Source of the DNA: Rhynchonema sp. JSB1_4
Lineage: Eukaryota; Nematoda; Chromadorea; Monhysterida; Xyalidae
DNA length: 64,000 bases
Direction: 5' to 3'
Assembly: GCA_030248065.1 (NCBI GenBank)
Contig: JASAMV010004258.1
Span: 111,469-175,468 of the forward strand
In this document: in pieces, positions 36,725 through 49,717 of the stretch
Layout: each line of letters starts with the position of its first letter
Numbering within the stretch: position 1 is the stretch's first letter
Translations under genes and position numbers: made by a program
Notes under the pieces: generated by a model
What the model was told of the DNA's origin: nothing
What the model saw: only the letters and a program-made list of their open reading frames with translations
Databases searched by the model: none

Positions 36725-39700
36725 ATGCACGGAGTTCGAAAAACGAAGCGCACAGAAGATGAACAGAAGGTGAAAGATCGTGAACGCCAAAAGAAGGTCC
36801 AAATTTATCATGCAGCTCGTGACCGACTTGTTTCAAAAGAGCAAAAAGGTAAGGTTTTGTCTCCGAGAAACTTTTTGGTGCTTGAAATATTCCTGATCCT
36901 GTTTTGTTTGGTCATGCACGCCGCCAGGCCAGTTGCCGTGTTCCCTAAAATACAACGGGGCTCTTGCCAGTTCTATGTTTCTATTTCTTTAGGCTTAGGC
37001 CCGCCCAACTAGCACCACCCACTGGTGTAGGAGGGGGGTGGGGGGCAGTGTAGTGGCTGGGGGGGATGGGGGGGATTCCCCCCCTAAGGAGTAGGTACCT
37101 TGCAACCACCCCTTGGGGGGGATGGGGGGGAAGGGTAGGTACCTTGCAACCACCCCGGAGGGTACCTTGCAACCATCAATTTATGGTTTTTATAGGCAAA
37201 AATGGGTGTTTTTCGACCTCAAAACCCCAAAATTCGCGCGCTCCGCGCGCAAACCTCCATATAATAGGTGTTTTAGGCAAATTTTCGGCCAAAATGCAAA
37301 AAAGTACCTATTTTTCGGCCAAATTTGCAGTATAATGCATGTAAAAAACACCCTTTTTTCGGACCTCAGGGGTACCTTGCAACCTTCCGGAGGCTGGGTA
37401 GGGGGGTACCTTGCAACCATCTGGATCCATCCCCCCCCCAAGGGTACCTTGCAACCATTTGCCTGCCACTACACTGGTGGGGGGTGGGGGCCACCCCCCC
37501 CCGGAGGTACAGTACGTCGGTAGGTTGACGCTCCATCCTGGTACAGTTGGTAGGTCGCCGCCCGGCGGCTGGCACAGTAAGTTGTGATTTTTTTGGCTCA
37601 CAATGGTATAAAATCGATATTTTTTCACTCCGAATGGGCTAGCGTTTTGGAGTACATTTTCATCAATATTTAGACCTAAAAAATTTTTTTCCCCTGGCTC
37701 GGCCGGTACACTAGGCAGGTTGCCGCCCCACATTTTTGGCGCTACAGTAGGTTGCCGCCCCGCCTGGGTAGCTACACCACTGGCACCACCCGGTGCAGGG
37801 GTCTCTATTTCTTCACGGGGTTGTTTAGTGTACTGTATTTTTTGGGTTGCTCTATTTTGCGGGCTCTATTTTAGGGCGTACGGTAGTTCCTTACCTGTTT
37901 GCAAGTACAAATTTAACTGATCGATTAATGTTCAGGCGAGTTCGACGGTGAAACGCTGGAGTTGACTGCGAAAATGTTGGAGAAAAATCCAGATATTTAC
38001 ACGTTCTGGAATTGGCGACGTGTCGCGCTGCTGAAAATGATGGCTGACGCTGGTACTGCACAACACCAACCGACAGAACAAGTCTGTTGTTTATTAATTG
38101 TCACACACTGAGGCTTACCTCGTATTCATAGCCAACAACAGTATAGTTCCTGGGAGCTCTCCCCCTTGGTTACGCCTGTTCCCTCCATGATACGCCTGCC
38201 CCACTGTTCCCTCTCCGGGTACGTCTACTCCCCCAATTTTTGCCCAAGATATACTAATTTAGGCCTAAAATAGGCATTTTTAGGCATGAGTGATTGTGCG
38301 GTCAATCAGTGTTGTCAAAAATCGGCAAAATACCGTTTTTATTGAAATTGAAAGGGGCAAAAAGGGTCTAATTTTCGACTTCAAAAAGTAACTTTTCTCC
38401 AAATTTGGGTCCTTCCCTTTTCCCCCAGGTGGGTACGTCTGTTACCCTCCGAAAAAATTCGGGGTACCGCCTGTTCCCCCTCCGGACCTGGATTAAGCGC
38501 ATCCGAATCGATTTTGTGCTTTTTACTTCACGTGTTGTTTTTGTGTCAAATTCAGTTTCTTTGGAGTCAACGGCTGGCAGTACGCTTACGCTGCTGTCAG
38601 ATTTCACATTGGGCGATTCTTTTATTCCGTTCCAGGCGGCAGCAAAAGATGACACACCCGAAGCTGAACCCGAGCCAGTTTTATCCACAGACGACCAACT
38701 GAGCAGCGAGCTGCAGCTGACCGAAACGTGTCTGCAAGAAAATCCCAAGTCCTACGGCGCCTGGCATCATCGCGCTTGGACATTGGAGAACATGGAGAGG
38801 CCGGACTTTAAGAAGGAAATCGACCTGTGCAATAGAGCATTGACAATGGATGAACGAAACTTCCACTGTTGGGATCACAGGTTTGCATGTCCTTGAACAA
38901 AATGTTTCTAAGTTTTTTTAGTTTCTTTCCACAATTTTTTTCACTGAACGACAGATTTTTTCAGACGCACGGTATGCAAAATGGCCAAAATTCCCGCCGA
39001 AGAAGAGCTAGCTTTTGCGCACTCCAAACTCGAACAGAATTTCTCCAATTATTCTGCCTGGCATTATCGCTCGACTTTGCTGTCGATCTTATATCCAGGT
39101 TGAGCGTGATTTTGTTGTTTTCACTGCTTAATTTTAGTGAACACACAAAGTAGTTGCAGACAACGCAAACCAAGGCGCAATTGAGTCCGCTAAGTTGAAA
39201 TCCGAGCTGCAACTGGTGAAAAACGCCTTTTACACGGATCCCGAAGACCAAAGTTCCTGGTTCTACACAACTTGGCTGTTGCATGAGCCGACTGCTGGTT
39301 GGTGTGGATGTGAATTCATCTTTTTCGAATGATTTATGTTTTTATAAATTATCGCTTTTCAGATGCGAACAGCGTTGTTCTTGCTGCGTTTCATGACCGG
39401 ACACTGGCTGTGTCCTTCCAAAGTCCCATTGGTCGCGAAACTTTATGTTCTCCAGTTAAAGTCAACGGTCAACCTGTTGAAGGCACATGGGGCACAGTTG
39501 ATCCGACTGCTAAATCTGCCAAAATATGGATCTACCATGCAGCTGTGTCGATTCCAAGCGATCAAACAAACTTGATCATCACCAACTTTGCTTCAAACGA
39601 AATTGACGAAATCAAATTGAACGAGAAAAATATCTACGTGACCGAAAATCTGGGTGCCGTCCTGTCTGTGACGGATGATGGATTATCGGAGGTTAGTTTG

Positions 39701-41259
39701 CAAGGCAATAGTTTGGAAGTTTCGAATTATTTGGCGATAAAAACTCCAGGTTCTCAAAGATCTGTGGACGGAGTTGCTGACCACTTGTGATGAATTGATC
39801 GAAATGGAGCCGGAAGTCAAAGTTGGTCTTGTTCAGATTTCATATTATCAACGTGAAACTGATAAACTAATGTTTTAAATGTAATCTTTCGTTTCCAGTG
39901 GCCGCATCTCGTCGCTGTATCCTGTTTGAAACGTCTTGACGCTGTTGGCAATGCCGATCGAATAACCAGTTTGTTGACCAAACTCAAAATGTTGGATGCA
40001 AAACGCGCCAACTATTACTCGGATCTACTGACTGATCTCCGAGTGTGCTGTCTGTTGATCAAAGGGGCCAAAGTTTATGAAATCGACAGTTTGGATTGGA
40101 GATCGCAATCGTTGACATGTCTGCCGCGAAGTGACTGGTGGGTGTTTTTTATTCATTTATTTTTTTGTATCCGGCTTTGGTTTTGTCACCAGCACCACCG
40201 AATAAAATGGCTGGTATCGAATTTGATGATTGGATCTTCGGAAATGCCTTTGATCAGGTTGCTGCTGTCACTCTTCTTTTTATGTCAAGAACATAAGATT
40301 CCCTTACAACAGTTCATGCCGCTGGTTCAAGCCAGTAAACTTTTATCCTCAAAAGCACGTGACCGAGGCAGCACCGATCCGATCACCAAGTGGCCGCGAT
40401 CAGTAACGAATTCGATCCTTCTCATTTTCATTAAGGTTCATTACCCTTCGTGCCATCGACCTGTCGGCCAATCAGCTGCGTTCCCTGCGCCCATTGGCCA
40501 ATGCGGTCATGTTGGCGTATGTGACAGCCAATGAGAATGAACTGACTGATTTGGTAGGACTGGGTGCATTGCAGTACCTCGAAACTGTGCAGGTGATTTT
40601 GTTGTTTTTTTGGGAATGAACAGAAAAGTTTGAGAGCAGCGTAATATTTCGCCCGGCATCAAGTTTGACCGCTTGCAGTTTTCTACTTCGGATATGTGGA
40701 ACTTATTTGTGTCTTTGATCAGCGCGAAAGTTTTTCCAGACAGGTACCGCACCAGGTAGAATTGTGACGGACAGTAGTGCGCGCGAGCGAAAGCAACTTC
40801 CTTGTGCAAAGCGTAGGCGCAAAACTCGAAGTATGTTCGCGTGCACGCCTGTGCACTGCCTGTGTTTTGCACTAGGCAGTTGCGTGCTCTCGACTTCTAC
40901 CTTCAGCTTAAAACTGGACCGCACCGTCTACTAGTCAATACATATAAGCTACTAAACAACTTTCGCGCTGGTCGAAATTACTGGTACAGACCCAGTAAAT
41001 TTGTTACTTGGTTAAAGGAAGTCACCGGCCCGAGTTAAGGTTGATCTTATCCGATCCAATGACCAAGTTTGATGCCGCGCCTGAATTCTAGGTTGCTTCT
41101 AATCGATTCGTGGACCCCGACATGTGCGCCGAATTGCAGGGTTGTCCCCTGCTTCGTTCGTTTGTCTACCCAGAAAATGACGGTCTGCTGACCGATGAGA
41201 AAATAAAGCGGATTGCTGAGTTACTGCCAAAAGCCAGATGCATTCCGTATTGGTTGTGA
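36725..41259 (+). CDS. RABGGTA: Rab geranylgeranyltransferase alpha subunit
   Basis: Alpha subunit of the cytosolic enzyme that adds geranylgeranyl groups to C-terminal cysteines of Rab GTPases; it works with a beta subunit and Rab escort protein. Exons: 36725-36848, 37936-38081, 38636-38880, 38965-39098, 39160-39297, 39363-39691, 39750-39821, 39899-40137, 40436-40592, 41092-41259. Phases close at 583 residues, close to the mammalian 567. It begins [14 protein letters not shown] as in animals. PFTA-type helical repeats are clear: [49 protein letters not shown] and [12 protein letters not shown]. An Ig-like insert follows (~residues 265-370), then a helical part ([16 protein letters not shown]) and leucine-rich repeats ([17 protein letters not shown]). 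Introns 1 and 2 are enlarged by hAT-like MITEs. Confidence 0.93.
37046..37476. mobile_element. hAT-like MITE in RABGGTA intron 1
   Basis: Ends CAGTGTAGTGGC and GCCACTACACTG, TSD GTGGGGGG on both sides; 431 bp. Repeated ggtaccttgcaacca inside. Sits within another GC-rich repeat whose remains (cactggtg.., ggaggtacagta..) flank it up to about 37790. Confidence 0.87.
38146..38492. mobile_element. Degenerate hAT-like MITE in RABGGTA intron 2
   Basis: Starts agtatagttcctgg and ends near ctccggacctgg. It shares ccctccggacc and tgttccc/gggtacgtctg phrases with the intact element at 13367-13767 in inverted arrangement. No clean TSD, so it is an old copy. Confidence 0.65.
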
Positions 41260-41830
41260 TGTTCTGTGATCGAACATTGATCTGGTTGATTAAACATTTA
41301 TCTAAGTGTATTGCTCGTTGTGAAATGTAGAGCGTTTGACACTTCATCGCTTACATACAGTTAACTTATCATTGGCGAGTGTTACACGTTCAAAGTGACG
41401 AAACGTGACGGTTTTTGTGATCCACACGACCACACCCAGCACGACTGTTTACATTATCACCAAATGCCCTTGTTATTGAATGCACATTTTGTGGAGTGAC
41501 TTGTATGTCAACCTTTATTGTGACTCACATTTCTATATTCATGTTTACCATCGGTGCCAGTATTTCGTAATAAATTTTAACATGACGCCATATTTCTGTG
41601 AAAGGGGTTGGCGCAATACATTTCCAAAAATAACTATCGCTATCGTTGCTGGGATCTGGTGATTGTGAACCTTGCATTGCCTGATGTTTATTCCCGTGCG
41701 CCCTCGAACCACACTTCCTTAGAGCATGACGACCTAACGACCATTTTATGTTTTTGTAAGACTGTACATGGCAACAGTTATTTCAAAAAATGCTCGACGG
41801 TAAGATCAGGAATAAAGGCGCAGTCCGATG
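41260..41830. other. Spacer between convergent genes
   Basis: 3' flanks of RABGGTA (+) and the cysteine-rich gene (-). Nothing else seen. Confidence 0.4.
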
Positions 41831-42618
41831 TCAATGCTGATGGTCATCAATATGGTCGCCTTCTTCACTCAGGGCATCCTGAATCAAGGTGAATTGCGCC
41901 CTCGCACACAAGTTCTTCTCTGTGCAGACCAGTTCTGTCAGATACTGGCCTTGACCAACAGGCACTTGCACTGAACCAGCCCACACAAGGGGACTGAAAC
42001 ATTTGTGGTAAAGCTGAAAAATTTCAACCGTTTAACAAAAAGGACAAAACACGAAACTGACCTTTCAGCACTGGTATCATTATTGAGCAGCATATCAACT
42101 CTATACTCATTGCCTTGTCCCAAATTGACCGTCGTCAGAAGACATTGTGAAGTCTGGAAAAGGCGGAGAGCGGTTCGTGAAGATGGAAGTATGATATGAA
42201 AAAAGAAAATCGTGTGATAATGCGCTTGAATAATTGGCTTAGCACAATGCGCTCGATAAAAATTCGCAAATGAACTGACTGCTTTGTGTTCCACTGACCT
42301 TTTCTGTATTTGAGCAATATGATAGTTGCTGCTCGCATGAGTAACAGCCGGTTTTGGTGAAGGTGTCAATCTTGACTGGATTGGGCTCGCAAGTGCCTGA
42401 AATAATCGATCAACACGAATCGCTGTGAATACAATTAACAGTAGAGAGAACTTCTGAGCTTTCAATAATCGCAAAAGTTTGCGTCGTCTCTCAACCACTG
42501 GTGTTACCTTCCTTCTCCCTCCAACATCGTCTAAATTCCAACAGAATGTGACATCCGTTTGGCGTTAGCTTTTCACATTCTGCCGGTTTGTGTGTTTGAC
42601 CGGCGGGCGCTCCTGGGG
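41831..42618 (-). CDS. Cysteine-rich, probably secreted protein (3' exons)
   Basis: Four linked exons: 42618-42508, 42396-42299, 42153-42062, 41993-41831. The phases join correctly and end at a stop. They read as Cys-containing extracellular-type sequence: ECEKLTPNGCHILLEFRRCW, TCEPNPVKIDTFTKTGCYSC, EQQLSYCSN, then a beta-rich part NLGQGNEYRVDMLLNN, VPVGQGQYLTELVC, with an acidic end (EEGDHIDDHQH). Six or more cysteines in pairs suggest disulphides. The 5' exon or exons are missing from my model. A candidate first exon with a hydrophobic start (MVTWSMGAYLFVQLLC) is near 43224 but was not connected. Family not recognised. Confidence 0.6.
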
Positions 42619-44968
42619 CTGAAGGAAGAAACAGCTGGTCTTGAGCAGCAACACTAAATTTGCCGAAGAGAAGCTGGTTTTTGTGGCGGTCGCACGGTGA
42701 CGGTATAAGAATTCAGTGCGCTTAATTTCCTGCATCGTGAAGGGGAAATAACGGGGTAACGATGTTGCGTTGCCCGACCACACGCGAAGTATGCAGTCAA
42801 CTAAATGTTTCAGGGCTCCAGCAACGTGATACCCCGATAAAGATTAAAATACTCTGCCAGATTGTTCTAAGATGAAAACGTTTTGTGAGAAATGCAAATA
42901 CAACTGTGGTTAAGAGCGGCTGAACCTGAAAATCAGGAAAATTAGTCTTTGAATCCTGATGTAGTCATTGCGCGACCAATACCTTGACTATGCCCTTCGA
43001 CCTCTAAGTAGCTGACCACCAGCTCGACCGGTCTGTGCGCTATGGAGCGACAATACGTGTATTCGACCACAGCGAGCAGTAGAGAAATCAGAAGTGTCGG
43101 CGTGTAATCCCGGTAATGCATATTTTCTGGCACGTGTTGATGAAAAAAAGCTGATAATTTTAGAAAGTTCGATGTGGCACAACAACTGTACAAATAAATA
43201 AGCACCCATGCTCCACGTCACCATTGCGTGGGTGGCAATACCGTTTTATAGCCGTATTGTATTGTACAAGCCTCAAACGGTACTGAAGTCTGGTGTCTGG
43301 TTTTCTGGTATGGCCAGCCAGTAATTTGCCAACATGAACTAACGAACTGAGTTTCTCTGCTGTGCTAACCATAGACCAAGTTATACCACGTCAATGAACG
43401 CAAAGCACACGTGCGGTGGGCACCATACGCTTATTTTATTGATAACAAAAGCATAACGTCAACACCATACAAGACCCAAATGCTCTGTGATGTGTACTTT
43501 TGGCACAACGCTGTTGCTATGCTATTCACATGCTAAGTTTTGCTTCCAAGCTCGCTGCAAATGTCGTTGTGGTGAAGTCTGACCATTGGTAATTCTCAAA
43601 GCGCTTCATGCAAAGTTTCATGCGTCCGCTTTAAACATCAGGGAGAGTTTGATTTCCAGAAATGGGCATACGTATATATTATTTTATGTCGCACGCACCA
43701 CACAGAATTGGTTCATGGTTTATTTCGTACGGACGGGCAACCCCAGAGGACACGCAGTGCAAAGCAACACAAATAGGTACACTAGCAAGAAGGGGTCGGG
43801 AAAGAACGCACCCCACTCGCGAAAGTGCTGAAATGAAACACCGCCACACCGCGTATGTTTCACGCTGCAGCAAATGTCTTGTGTTGCACTTGCTTGCTGA
43901 TCAAAAACCCACTTTCTGTCATTCGGTTTCTCATGATTTGTCAATAGAAGGTTTCACAGATTGGCTTTTCGTTTCAGCAGGTGCGTGTTTCATGGCTCAG
44001 TGACTCTCAAATATTTGATCCCTCGTATTCCTTGTCGAATGTGAACCAGAGTATGCACATTCTTTCCAGTTTCTGCGCAAACTTTCAACCAAACAGGACA
44101 CGCGGTCCTGTTTTTTGACGTCACTAGAATTTTTGGCAAGCTGTCTCCCTTTGTTGGCGCCATCAGAGTCCATTTGGGCAAAATAAAGCCGTAGCGTTGC
44201 GCCCCATAGTCGTTAAGTGGGGTTAAAAAGTAGAACAGTAATGTTAACCGCTGAGCTGTTGTGAACTTGTGGTATTGTGTTAACCTTTACTAGTGCACTG
44301 TGTTGGTGTGCAATGCGTCCCCAAAAACAGCTGACTGACTTTTAGGTTGAGGCCTCTCTATCTTTGAAACGTCGACTTTATTCTCGCGCTTGCGTTTTCC
44401 TTTTTACCTTGTGGAACAGCTGATAATGTTGTGCCCTCTTGTTAGCTCTGTTGTCCAACAAACTTTCACCGCTCAGCATTTTTACAACTTGTGGAACTCG
44501 GATTTCCTTTTTTTGCATTTACACTACATGTTCTTACAAAACTTCTTACCGGTAGTAACGTTTTTTGCTGAGGTTTGATCCATGTCATCCACAGTTTTTG
44601 TTTGCAGACCAGCCCAGTTTTGTTCATCAGAGGCAAAAGGAAACGCCGTGCCAGTCACTGTATTACTTTTTTTGCAAATACCAGCAGAAGAAAGTGAAAG
44701 AATGTCCTTCTGTGACCCATTTTCTGTCACTGAATCATTTTGACAAACACGCCGCACGCACATCATTCAGAACACCTCACCTTTTTGCACCATTGAGGTT
44801 CGGTGGGGTTCTTAGGTTCTGAATAATGCTCGAATTGAGCATATTATTTACCAATCTTCATTTGATTTTGCGCTGCCGGGTAGTACTTATTAGTTTTGCT
44901 CGAAAGTTTGTGTTGTGCTCTTCTGGGTATCTGACCTGAAACCCGCTCAAAAAACTTGCGCTGTAAAG
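42619..44968. other. Region containing unresolved 5' exons and spacer
   Basis: Probably contains the first exons of the cysteine-rich gene and the promoter of the deacetylase. One lone end of the TTGGTCGCAC MITE family lies at 42957-42979 followed by TA. ORFs between 43.5 and 44.8 kb have no motifs. Confidence 0.4.
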
Positions 44969-47900
44969 ATGTCTCTAAAATCAATCCAAAATGCTGAATT
45001 CATGTTTCGTGTACCTCCGCTAAATGCAGATCCGGAAAATCGAAAGAATTCCCAGCACAAGAAGACAGCGGCCAAATCCAATAAACAACAGAACAACATG
45101 GGTACCAAGTGGAGAACTGGATTTATCACGGATCCCAAGATGGCAGCCCACTACAACATGTGGGACATACATCATATCGAGATTCCTGACAGGTTGGTCG
45201 ATGCCTGATTCGTCAAGGAGAGATTGCCGTCCGTGGCTTTTTGTTCAGAAAAATGGTCAGCCGTTGAGCCGAATTCTCGAAAGCCAAGGGCGCAGCGCAA
45301 TTTTAAAAATACGTAGTGTATTTGATATATTTCACGCTTTCCGCCTCGGTGCGTAAATTCCCTTTTTACTCCCAAAACGTGCGTGCGTTGGACAACACTG
45401 CTGTTCGGTTGCGCACGCACTAAATTGAATTGAGGTCAGCCAGCTGGAAGTTGTCATTATCGATTTTAACTGCAGCACGCAATCGATTGCGTTGCGCTTT
45501 CGGGAAGTCCACCCATTGCGATATAACACGCAAAAGTGCTGCACCTGGACGTGATTCATTCTAAGACAACTGATGTTTCACAGACTCAACCGTCCGCTTG
45601 CCAAGTTGAAGCAATTGAAAGTGTTCGATCGATGCCAACATCTGACACCGAGACCAGCCGATGTGGACAGTGAGATCATGCGCATTCATGATAGAGAGTA
45701 TATCAATGCTGTGAGGGATACAAGGGTGGGTCACAGATCGCGAGGGGCACTGTTCATGGCCGTGTTTGGGTCTCTCGCTAGATGTCAACACCTTTGTTCT
45801 AACGCATCCAGTTATACAGTCCAATTCACTGATGTTTCATACCAGGACATGAATGACGATGAACTAGAGCGAACATCATCCTCCTACGAAGACGTGTATT
45901 TCAATGGAGCTACTTACGAACTCGCATTGTTGTCAGCTGGATGTGCCATTGAAGCGTGCAAAGCTGTGCTCGAGGTACAATTCGTTATAACCATCCAGCA
46001 TTGGCCGAATGTCAGAACGATTGGGTGTGGTCTTAGCATCACATGACACCGAAATTTGTCTGTCCTCCCCTTGGCCCATCTGGGACTAAAACTGGGCAGA
46101 AAAACGTTATTGACAAAAAGTGAGATTTCTGCATTTTTCAGAAAGAGACCCTGAGACTCTGGACCGAAATATCTGGCTGTTGTGACAAATCTATTAAATT
46201 TTATATAATTGTGATGCAGGACAAAGTTCGCAATGCGTTCGCTCTGATTCGCCCACCGGGACATCATGCCACGCGGGACAGGCCATGTGGATTCTGCTTC
46301 TTCAACAATGTAGCGCTGTGCGCAAAGGTATGTATAGCTTTTTGCAAGGTGGAAATGCAAATTGGAGTTGAGCAATTGATCAACTCAAAACACTGAACAA
46401 CCAAAAATATATTATACATTTAATGCATAAAATATCCTTGTACCCGTGTTATAACGTGTCAGATCGCCGTCGATGAATACAAGTTGAATCGAGTGCTGAT
46501 TATCGATTGGGACGTGCACGCCGCTAATGGCACACAAGCGTTGATACAAGTATAGGGGACACGGGGTTCATGCACATCTTATTTTCAAAAATTATATAAG
46601 ATACAAGGACGGGACGTAATCGTGTATCTTGAGCAAACTTCTGCCTTCGAAACTGTCAGAAGCCGATAACAACCCAATTTTGCATTGAGGACGATCCACG
46701 TCTATTGCTGATCAGTTTGCATCGATTCGACAACGGTGCATTCTGGCCGAATATGCACGACACAAATTGGGATTATTCAGGTACTGATGCCATCAAAACT
46801 TCCGTTCTGAGCCAGGTATCCCCGTATTTGCCTTGACGGTTCAGGCAACACTCTCAACATTCCGTTGAACGAGCTGGGCATGGGCGATAGCGCCTATCTG
46901 TTCGTTTTTCATCACGTGATCATACCGCTGGTCATTGAATTTGACCCTGAATTGGTGCTGATCAGCGCGGGATACGATGCTGCACTTGGTGATCCACAGG
47001 TGCGGATTGTTTAGTTGTCCACATCGGCTGTATCAAACTTGGTGATGGGATCGCGTCGGGAGACACTTCACGTGACCAGCGTAAGACCGATCCGATTTGA
47101 TTACCAAGTTCATTAGCGGTCATGTCATTGGTGATGTAGTGGTTGAGTCAACTGAGTCACAGTTTGAATCATTTCAGGGTCTAATGCGCATGACGCCCGC
47201 AGGATTTGCTCATCTCACTCATTATCTACTGCCAATGGCTTCCGGTCAGTTCAAATTTGTCAGGTCAAATTTGAACAAGCTAACCAAGTTAAGCTGGATA
47301 TCTCAGGAAAAGTGTGCGCGCTGTACGAAGGTGGCTACTTCCTCGACTCAGTCGAACTCGACGTGTTATGGACAATGAAAACGTTGTTGGGTGATTGTCC
47401 GCCGATGTTGAGAGTCGCCAAGGAACCGCCCAGAGAGCTCGTTAAGGTAGGAAATTAAATAAAAATTGAACATAAAACTTATGAACATTTTTTAATTCAG
47501 GTTCTGCTCCAACTGTGCGCCAAGCATCAGCACAAGTTCCTGTGTTTCCGGCAACTGCTGAAAACGATTGATGTGGTCGGATATATGAAGAGCAAACCAT
47601 TGTTCACGGTCGGGTACACCTGAGATTGAAAAAAATGACACTTCTTTCTTTCCTTGGCTAAAAATAACTTTTCAGCCGTATCCGATCGCGCCGTTTTCCG
47701 GTGTACGTGAAATGTTGGTGCCTCATCCGCTCAAGAACCTCTATCCGCCCAGACCTGTGCATATCATACAGGAGTTGAAAACGCAGGTAAATAGTGGTTT
47801 CTCAACCAATTCCAGTTTCGGTGATGTTTCAATCGCATATAATTTTTATCCACAGCTGCAACAATTTGTGAGCACGTATGAGTTCCGAGCTCCACAAGCG

Positions 47901-49717
47901 CGTGTTGTGGTCAACACTGAAGTGGCACTGTGGGGTGATGCAAAGCACATATTGTTGGACAATGAGGTAAACACGATGTTTTACTGACTTTTTCGCATAT
48001 ACTGAGTTAGCACGTAACTGACAACCACATGTTCGTAATGATGTGACGATATTGTGCGTTTGCACAAACAAACTGCATTGTTACGCTAAGCCAGCTATAG
48101 TTTCTTGTTGAGCTGACGTAACCTTCTGGTGCATTCACTGACGATGACCTGGTGCACCGCTCGTCTGTGAAGACAAATTAAATCCGGCAACAGAGGAACG
48201 TGGCAATACAGTTCACGTTGGGATGTTTCAGATGACAATATCAACAGCGATCCGATCGATTATGAACGATGGTGCGCGCGCTGTGATCATGCGGACAGAG
48301 GACGGCTTCAAATTCAGTGATTTCGAGGATGAAATACCGTACTGGAAGAAAAGGTGTACTGATGACAAACATGATTGTCACTCTTGTGTTTTGTTGTCGA
48401 ACGTGGTCCCCAACCAGTCTCACCTCGAAATTGGTTGCATAACAGACTGTCAAAAGACAAAAACGAAACTTGGATCGCCGTTCGCCAAGTGTGATGTCGA
48501 TTACATGCGCAATAAAACATACAATTTTTGCTGTCAACTTCAGGCTTCTGCTGTTCTCAATCGGCGACCGAGCAGCTTCGGATGTTGAGTATTGCAAAGA
48601 TTCTTTCGCTATCGGCATGTGCACCGGCACCAAGGTGAACCAGCTGATGTTTCAGTCATCATTCTCTTTTCGTTGGAAAATCGAATTTTAAAATATGCTT
48701 TTTGTTCAGTGCGCTTTTGAAAATGAAAAGAAGCGGTTCACGATACAAGTGAAACATGAATGCACGACGGGCGAGGTGTTCTACGCGTTTCAACACGTGA
48801 GTGCGTTCTCTGGACACTGAGACAGGGAAGCAGAAACATTCCACACTCAAATTCAAGCCCTTCAAAGTAAGCTCCCATGTGACTTGTGGGTGGGTCGTGC
48901 GCAGGAGACCCAAATAAGACTCGTTGGTTGAACCTGACCAAAACTGCATTGAGGTTTGCTCGCTTGTGTCAAAAAAGGAAAGCAAATCTGATTGCTCTCA
49001 TAAAGCTGCGCCAAACTAAGTGCACAACACCCCATTGCATGGCAGGTGATCCAACCGTTGATGTACGAATGTGCCCCCGAGCTGATGATCGTGCACATCG
49101 GTGGCACAGTGGCTTGGCAACGATTCGCACCTGTGCTCTCATACATCATCAATCGATGTTCGGCACTGGCTGTCGGACGAATGTTGTGCACTATTAATGT
49201 TGGTGGGGGGAAATGGAAAGTCAACCCGCTTAAGTGAACAGGTTGTTGGGATTCTTCTGATTCCCTGTTCCTGGTCACGAACAACTTTGACACTGCATGG
49301 TGGCCATCTCGAAATATCTTCACAAAAACGTCATAACAAACAAAACATGAGGCCAAGACTTATCCTGATGATCCCCAAATTTGATATCCACCATAAAACG
49401 GATTGCTTGATCTTCAATTCCACACATTACATGCATAACAGAACACTATACTTGTGGCGAATGAATATGCGAGTTTGACTTAGTGCACTTACCGTGACGC
49501 CCGAATGCACCATATCCTGTTTCAGCCAGCGATCGACGACCAAATCCTGCAATTGATATCCAAGTCGGTGTCCCACGATCGCCCGATGGTCACCGATTTC
49601 AGCATTGACAACGTGGGTGACGATCTGCACTCGGTCATCGCTGACTGTTGGCTGAAGACGGCTGACAAATACGGATGTTTCCATTGGGCCGAGAAAAATT
49701 ACGAACTGCTCTCTTAG
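44969..49717 (+). CDS. Class IIb histone deacetylase (HDAC6/HDAC10-like) with degenerate second domain
   Basis: Zinc-dependent lysine or polyamine deacetylase. Exons: 44969-45192, 45584-45725, 45846-45974, 46220-46327, 46463-46549, 46690-46780, 46845-46999, 47178-47244, 47307-47446, 47501-47608, 47676-47786, 47856-47966, 48232-48353, 48544-48634, 48710-48796, 49046-49198, 49526-49717. Phases close at 705 residues. Catalytic domain: TGFITDPKMAAHYNMWDIHH, then RPPGHHATRDRPCGFCFFNN (catalytic His pair), DWDVHAANGTQ (Zn-ligand Asp and His kept; the usual second His of the HH pair is Ala), ISAGYDAALGDP (Zn-ligand Asp) and LYEGGYFLDS (catalytic Tyr). The second half aligns loosely to a deacetylase fold (FQHVIQPLMYECAPELMIVHIGG..) but lacks the Asp and Tyr, like the pseudo-domain of HDAC10. 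No zinc-finger UBP domain. HDAC6 versus HDAC10 undecided. Confidence 0.88.
48095..48231. repeat. Intronic GGTGCACC element ending in GATGTTTCAG
   Basis: In the deacetylase intron 47967-48231: ttctggtgcattcactgac, gatgacctggtgcaccgc, tcgtctgtgaa, and ggatgtttcag used as the 3' splice site itself. Same block order as 23298-23470. Confidence 0.65.
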
